A stretch of 6,851 nt of DNA, taken from Neptuniibacter sp. GTDB taxonomy: Bacteria > Pseudomonadota > Gammaproteobacteria > Pseudomonadales > Balneatricaceae. This document shows positions 5,716 to 6,851 of this stretch, piece after piece. The stretch covers positions 1-6,851 of the forward strand of contig JASBRM010000096.1 of the NCBI GenBank assembly GCA_030149405.1, written 5' to 3'. Numbering within the stretch: position 1 is the stretch's first letter; each line of letters begins with the position of its first letter. The position numbers and the translations under genes are program-made. Under the pieces are notes generated by a model. The model ran no database searches and was not told where the DNA came from. It saw nothing but the letters and a program-made list of their open reading frames with translations.

Positions 5716-6851
5716 ATGACGCAATACGACGAATCTCAAATACAGAAATTTGAGCTACCGGTTTTACCTCTTAGGGATGTTGTGGTTTATCCACACATGG
5801 TTATCCCTCTGTTTGTAGGTAGAGAAAAATCTATTGAAGCGCTTGAAGCAGCAATGGCTGGCGATAAAGAGATTTTGCTGGTTGCGCAGAAAAATGCTTC
5901 AGATGATGAGCCTAATTCCGATGACCTGTTTGAAGTAGGTACTGTAGCCAGCGTGTTGCAGATGCTGAAACTGCCTGACGGAACCGTCAAGGTGCTGGTT
6001 GAAGGTGATTATCGCGCAACCATCCACGATCTAAGCGAAGAAGAAGGTTTCTTTACGGCTGAAGCATCTGTTCTGTTAATCGAAGAACTGTCAGATGCTG
6101 AGAACGAACTGTATAAGAGAACAGTTCTGGAACAGTTCGAACGTTTTGTGCAGGTCAATAAAAAAATACCTTCTGAAGTGCTTTCTTCCCTTCAGAATAT
6201 TGATGATGTGGGTCGTCTTGCTGATACGATTGCTGCCCACATGTCTCTCAAACTGGAAGAGAAACAACAAATTCTTGAGATGCTCAGTAACAAAGAGCGC
6301 CTCGAACATCTCATGGCTCTAATGGAGTCTGAAATTGATCTGGTTGAAGTGGAAAAACGTATCCGCGGCCGGGTTAAAAAACAGATGGAAAAGAGCCAGC
6401 GTGAGTACTATCTGAACGAACAGATGAAAGCGATCCAGAAGGAGTTGGGGGACCTGGATGAATCCGGCACCAACGACATGGATGAGCTTAAAAAACGTAT
6501 TGCTGATGCAAAAATGCCTCAGGAAGCGTTTGATAAAACCATGGCTGAATACAACAAACTGAAGATGATGTCTCCGATGTCTGCTGAAGCCACTGTTGTA
6601 CGTGGTTACATCGACTGGATGTTACAGATTCCGTGGTCGAAACGTTCCAAAGTTCGTCACGATATGAAACGTGCGGAAAAAGTTTTGAACCAGGATCACT
6701 TTGGTCTGGAAGAAGTTAAAGACCGCATCCTTGAATATCTTGCGGTGCAGAAGCGCGTTAAAAAACTCAAAGGCCCAATCCTCTGTCTGGTTGGCCCTCC
6801 AGGTGTTGGTAAGACCTCACTGGGTCGTTCTATTGCTCGTGCTACTAATCG
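5716..6851 (+). CDS. lon: ATP-dependent protease Lon (LonA), partial (C-terminus beyond window)
   Basis: Lon is a cytosolic hexameric AAA+ serine protease that degrades misfolded proteins and short-lived regulators. The first 378 complete codons are present, under half of the usual 780-800. Seen in order: the N-terminal substrate-binding domain at about residues 11-205 (LPVLPLRDVVVYPHMVIPLF, LQMLKLPDGTVKVLVEG); a helical linker (VEKRIRGRVKKQMEKSQRE, NEQMKAIQKELG); the block KLKMMSPMSAEATVVRGYID; and the AAA+ entry with Walker A GPPGVGKT (360-367, Lys366), four residues later than in E. coli. Walker B, the sensors and the Ser-Lys protease dyad are outside. ATG at 5716 has GAGG 10 bases upstream and gives the N-terminus expected for LonA. 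It has its own promoters and follows nfuA; clpX, the usual upstream neighbour in many relatives, is absent. Confidence 0.97.
   Translation, partial: MTQYDESQIQKFELPVLPLRDVVVYPHMVIPLFVGREKSIEALEAAMAGDKEILLVAQKNASDDEPNSDDLFEVGTVASVLQMLKLPDGTVKVLVEGDYRATIHDLSEEEGFFTAEASVLLIEELSDAENELYKRTVLEQFERFVQVNKKIPSEVLSSLQNIDDVGRLADTIAAHMSLKLEEKQQILEMLSNKERLEHLMALMESEIDLVEVEKRIRGRVKKQMEKSQREYYLNEQMKAIQKELGDLDESGTNDMDELKKRIADAKMPQEAFDKTMAEYNKLKMMSPMSAEATVVRGYIDWMLQIPWSKRSKVRHDMKRAEKVLNQDHFGLEEVKDRILEYLAVQKRVKKLKGPILCLVGPPGVGKTSLGRSIARATN

Noticed and set aside
1..6851. CRISPR arrays, tRNA or rRNA genes, insertion sequences, toxin-antitoxin or defence genes
   Set aside because: No spaced direct repeats, no cloverleaf or rRNA-like sequence, no transposase motifs and no unexplained coding stretch were seen; the window is filled by six housekeeping or transport genes.

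Overview
The window is a stretch of ordinary, densely packed chromosome from a gammaproteobacterium. Protein sequences sit close to those of enterics and pseudomonads (NfuA, Lon and RlmD keep the E. coli residue patterns almost motif for motif). The moderate base composition and the overall style suggest a marine member of the Oceanospirillales type; that placement is inference, made without a database search. I see no mobile element, phage gene, CRISPR array or RNA gene. The longest stretch without a gene is about 230 bases, between nfuA and lon.

Layout: (1) 1-987, minus strand: rlmD, the 23S rRNA m5U methyltransferase, cut off at its C-terminal end by the window edge. (2) 1154-2149, plus strand, divergent from rlmD: a TrpD-like glycosyltransferase-fold protein related to the TrpD2/YbiB group. 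(3) 2146-3324, minus strand: a CPA2-type cation:proton antiporter membrane domain with a TTG start. It converges on the TrpD-like gene so tightly that one TTAA supplies both stop codons. (4) 3395-4720, minus strand: a MATE multidrug efflux protein, 70 bases upstream of the antiporter and probably cotranscribed with it. (5) 4891-5484, plus strand: nfuA, an Fe-S cluster carrier, preceded by a promoter that overlaps a good IscR type-1-like operator and followed by a strong hairpin terminator. (6) 5716 to the end, plus strand: the first 378 codons of lon, preceded by an extended -10 sigma70-like promoter and by a second promoter that fits both the heat-shock factor sigma32 and sigma70.

The themes are housekeeping and stress: rRNA modification, Fe-S repair under iron or oxidative stress (nfuA, IscR), protein quality control (lon, sigma32), and membrane efflux and ion exchange. 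RlmD carries a [4Fe-4S] cluster, so it is a possible client of Fe-S carriers, but nothing in the sequence links it to nfuA beyond proximity. I found no new multi-gene system. The points most worth a second look are the IscR-like operator, lon lying behind nfuA instead of clpX, the layered lon promoters, and the TrpD-like protein with an altered active-site loop.
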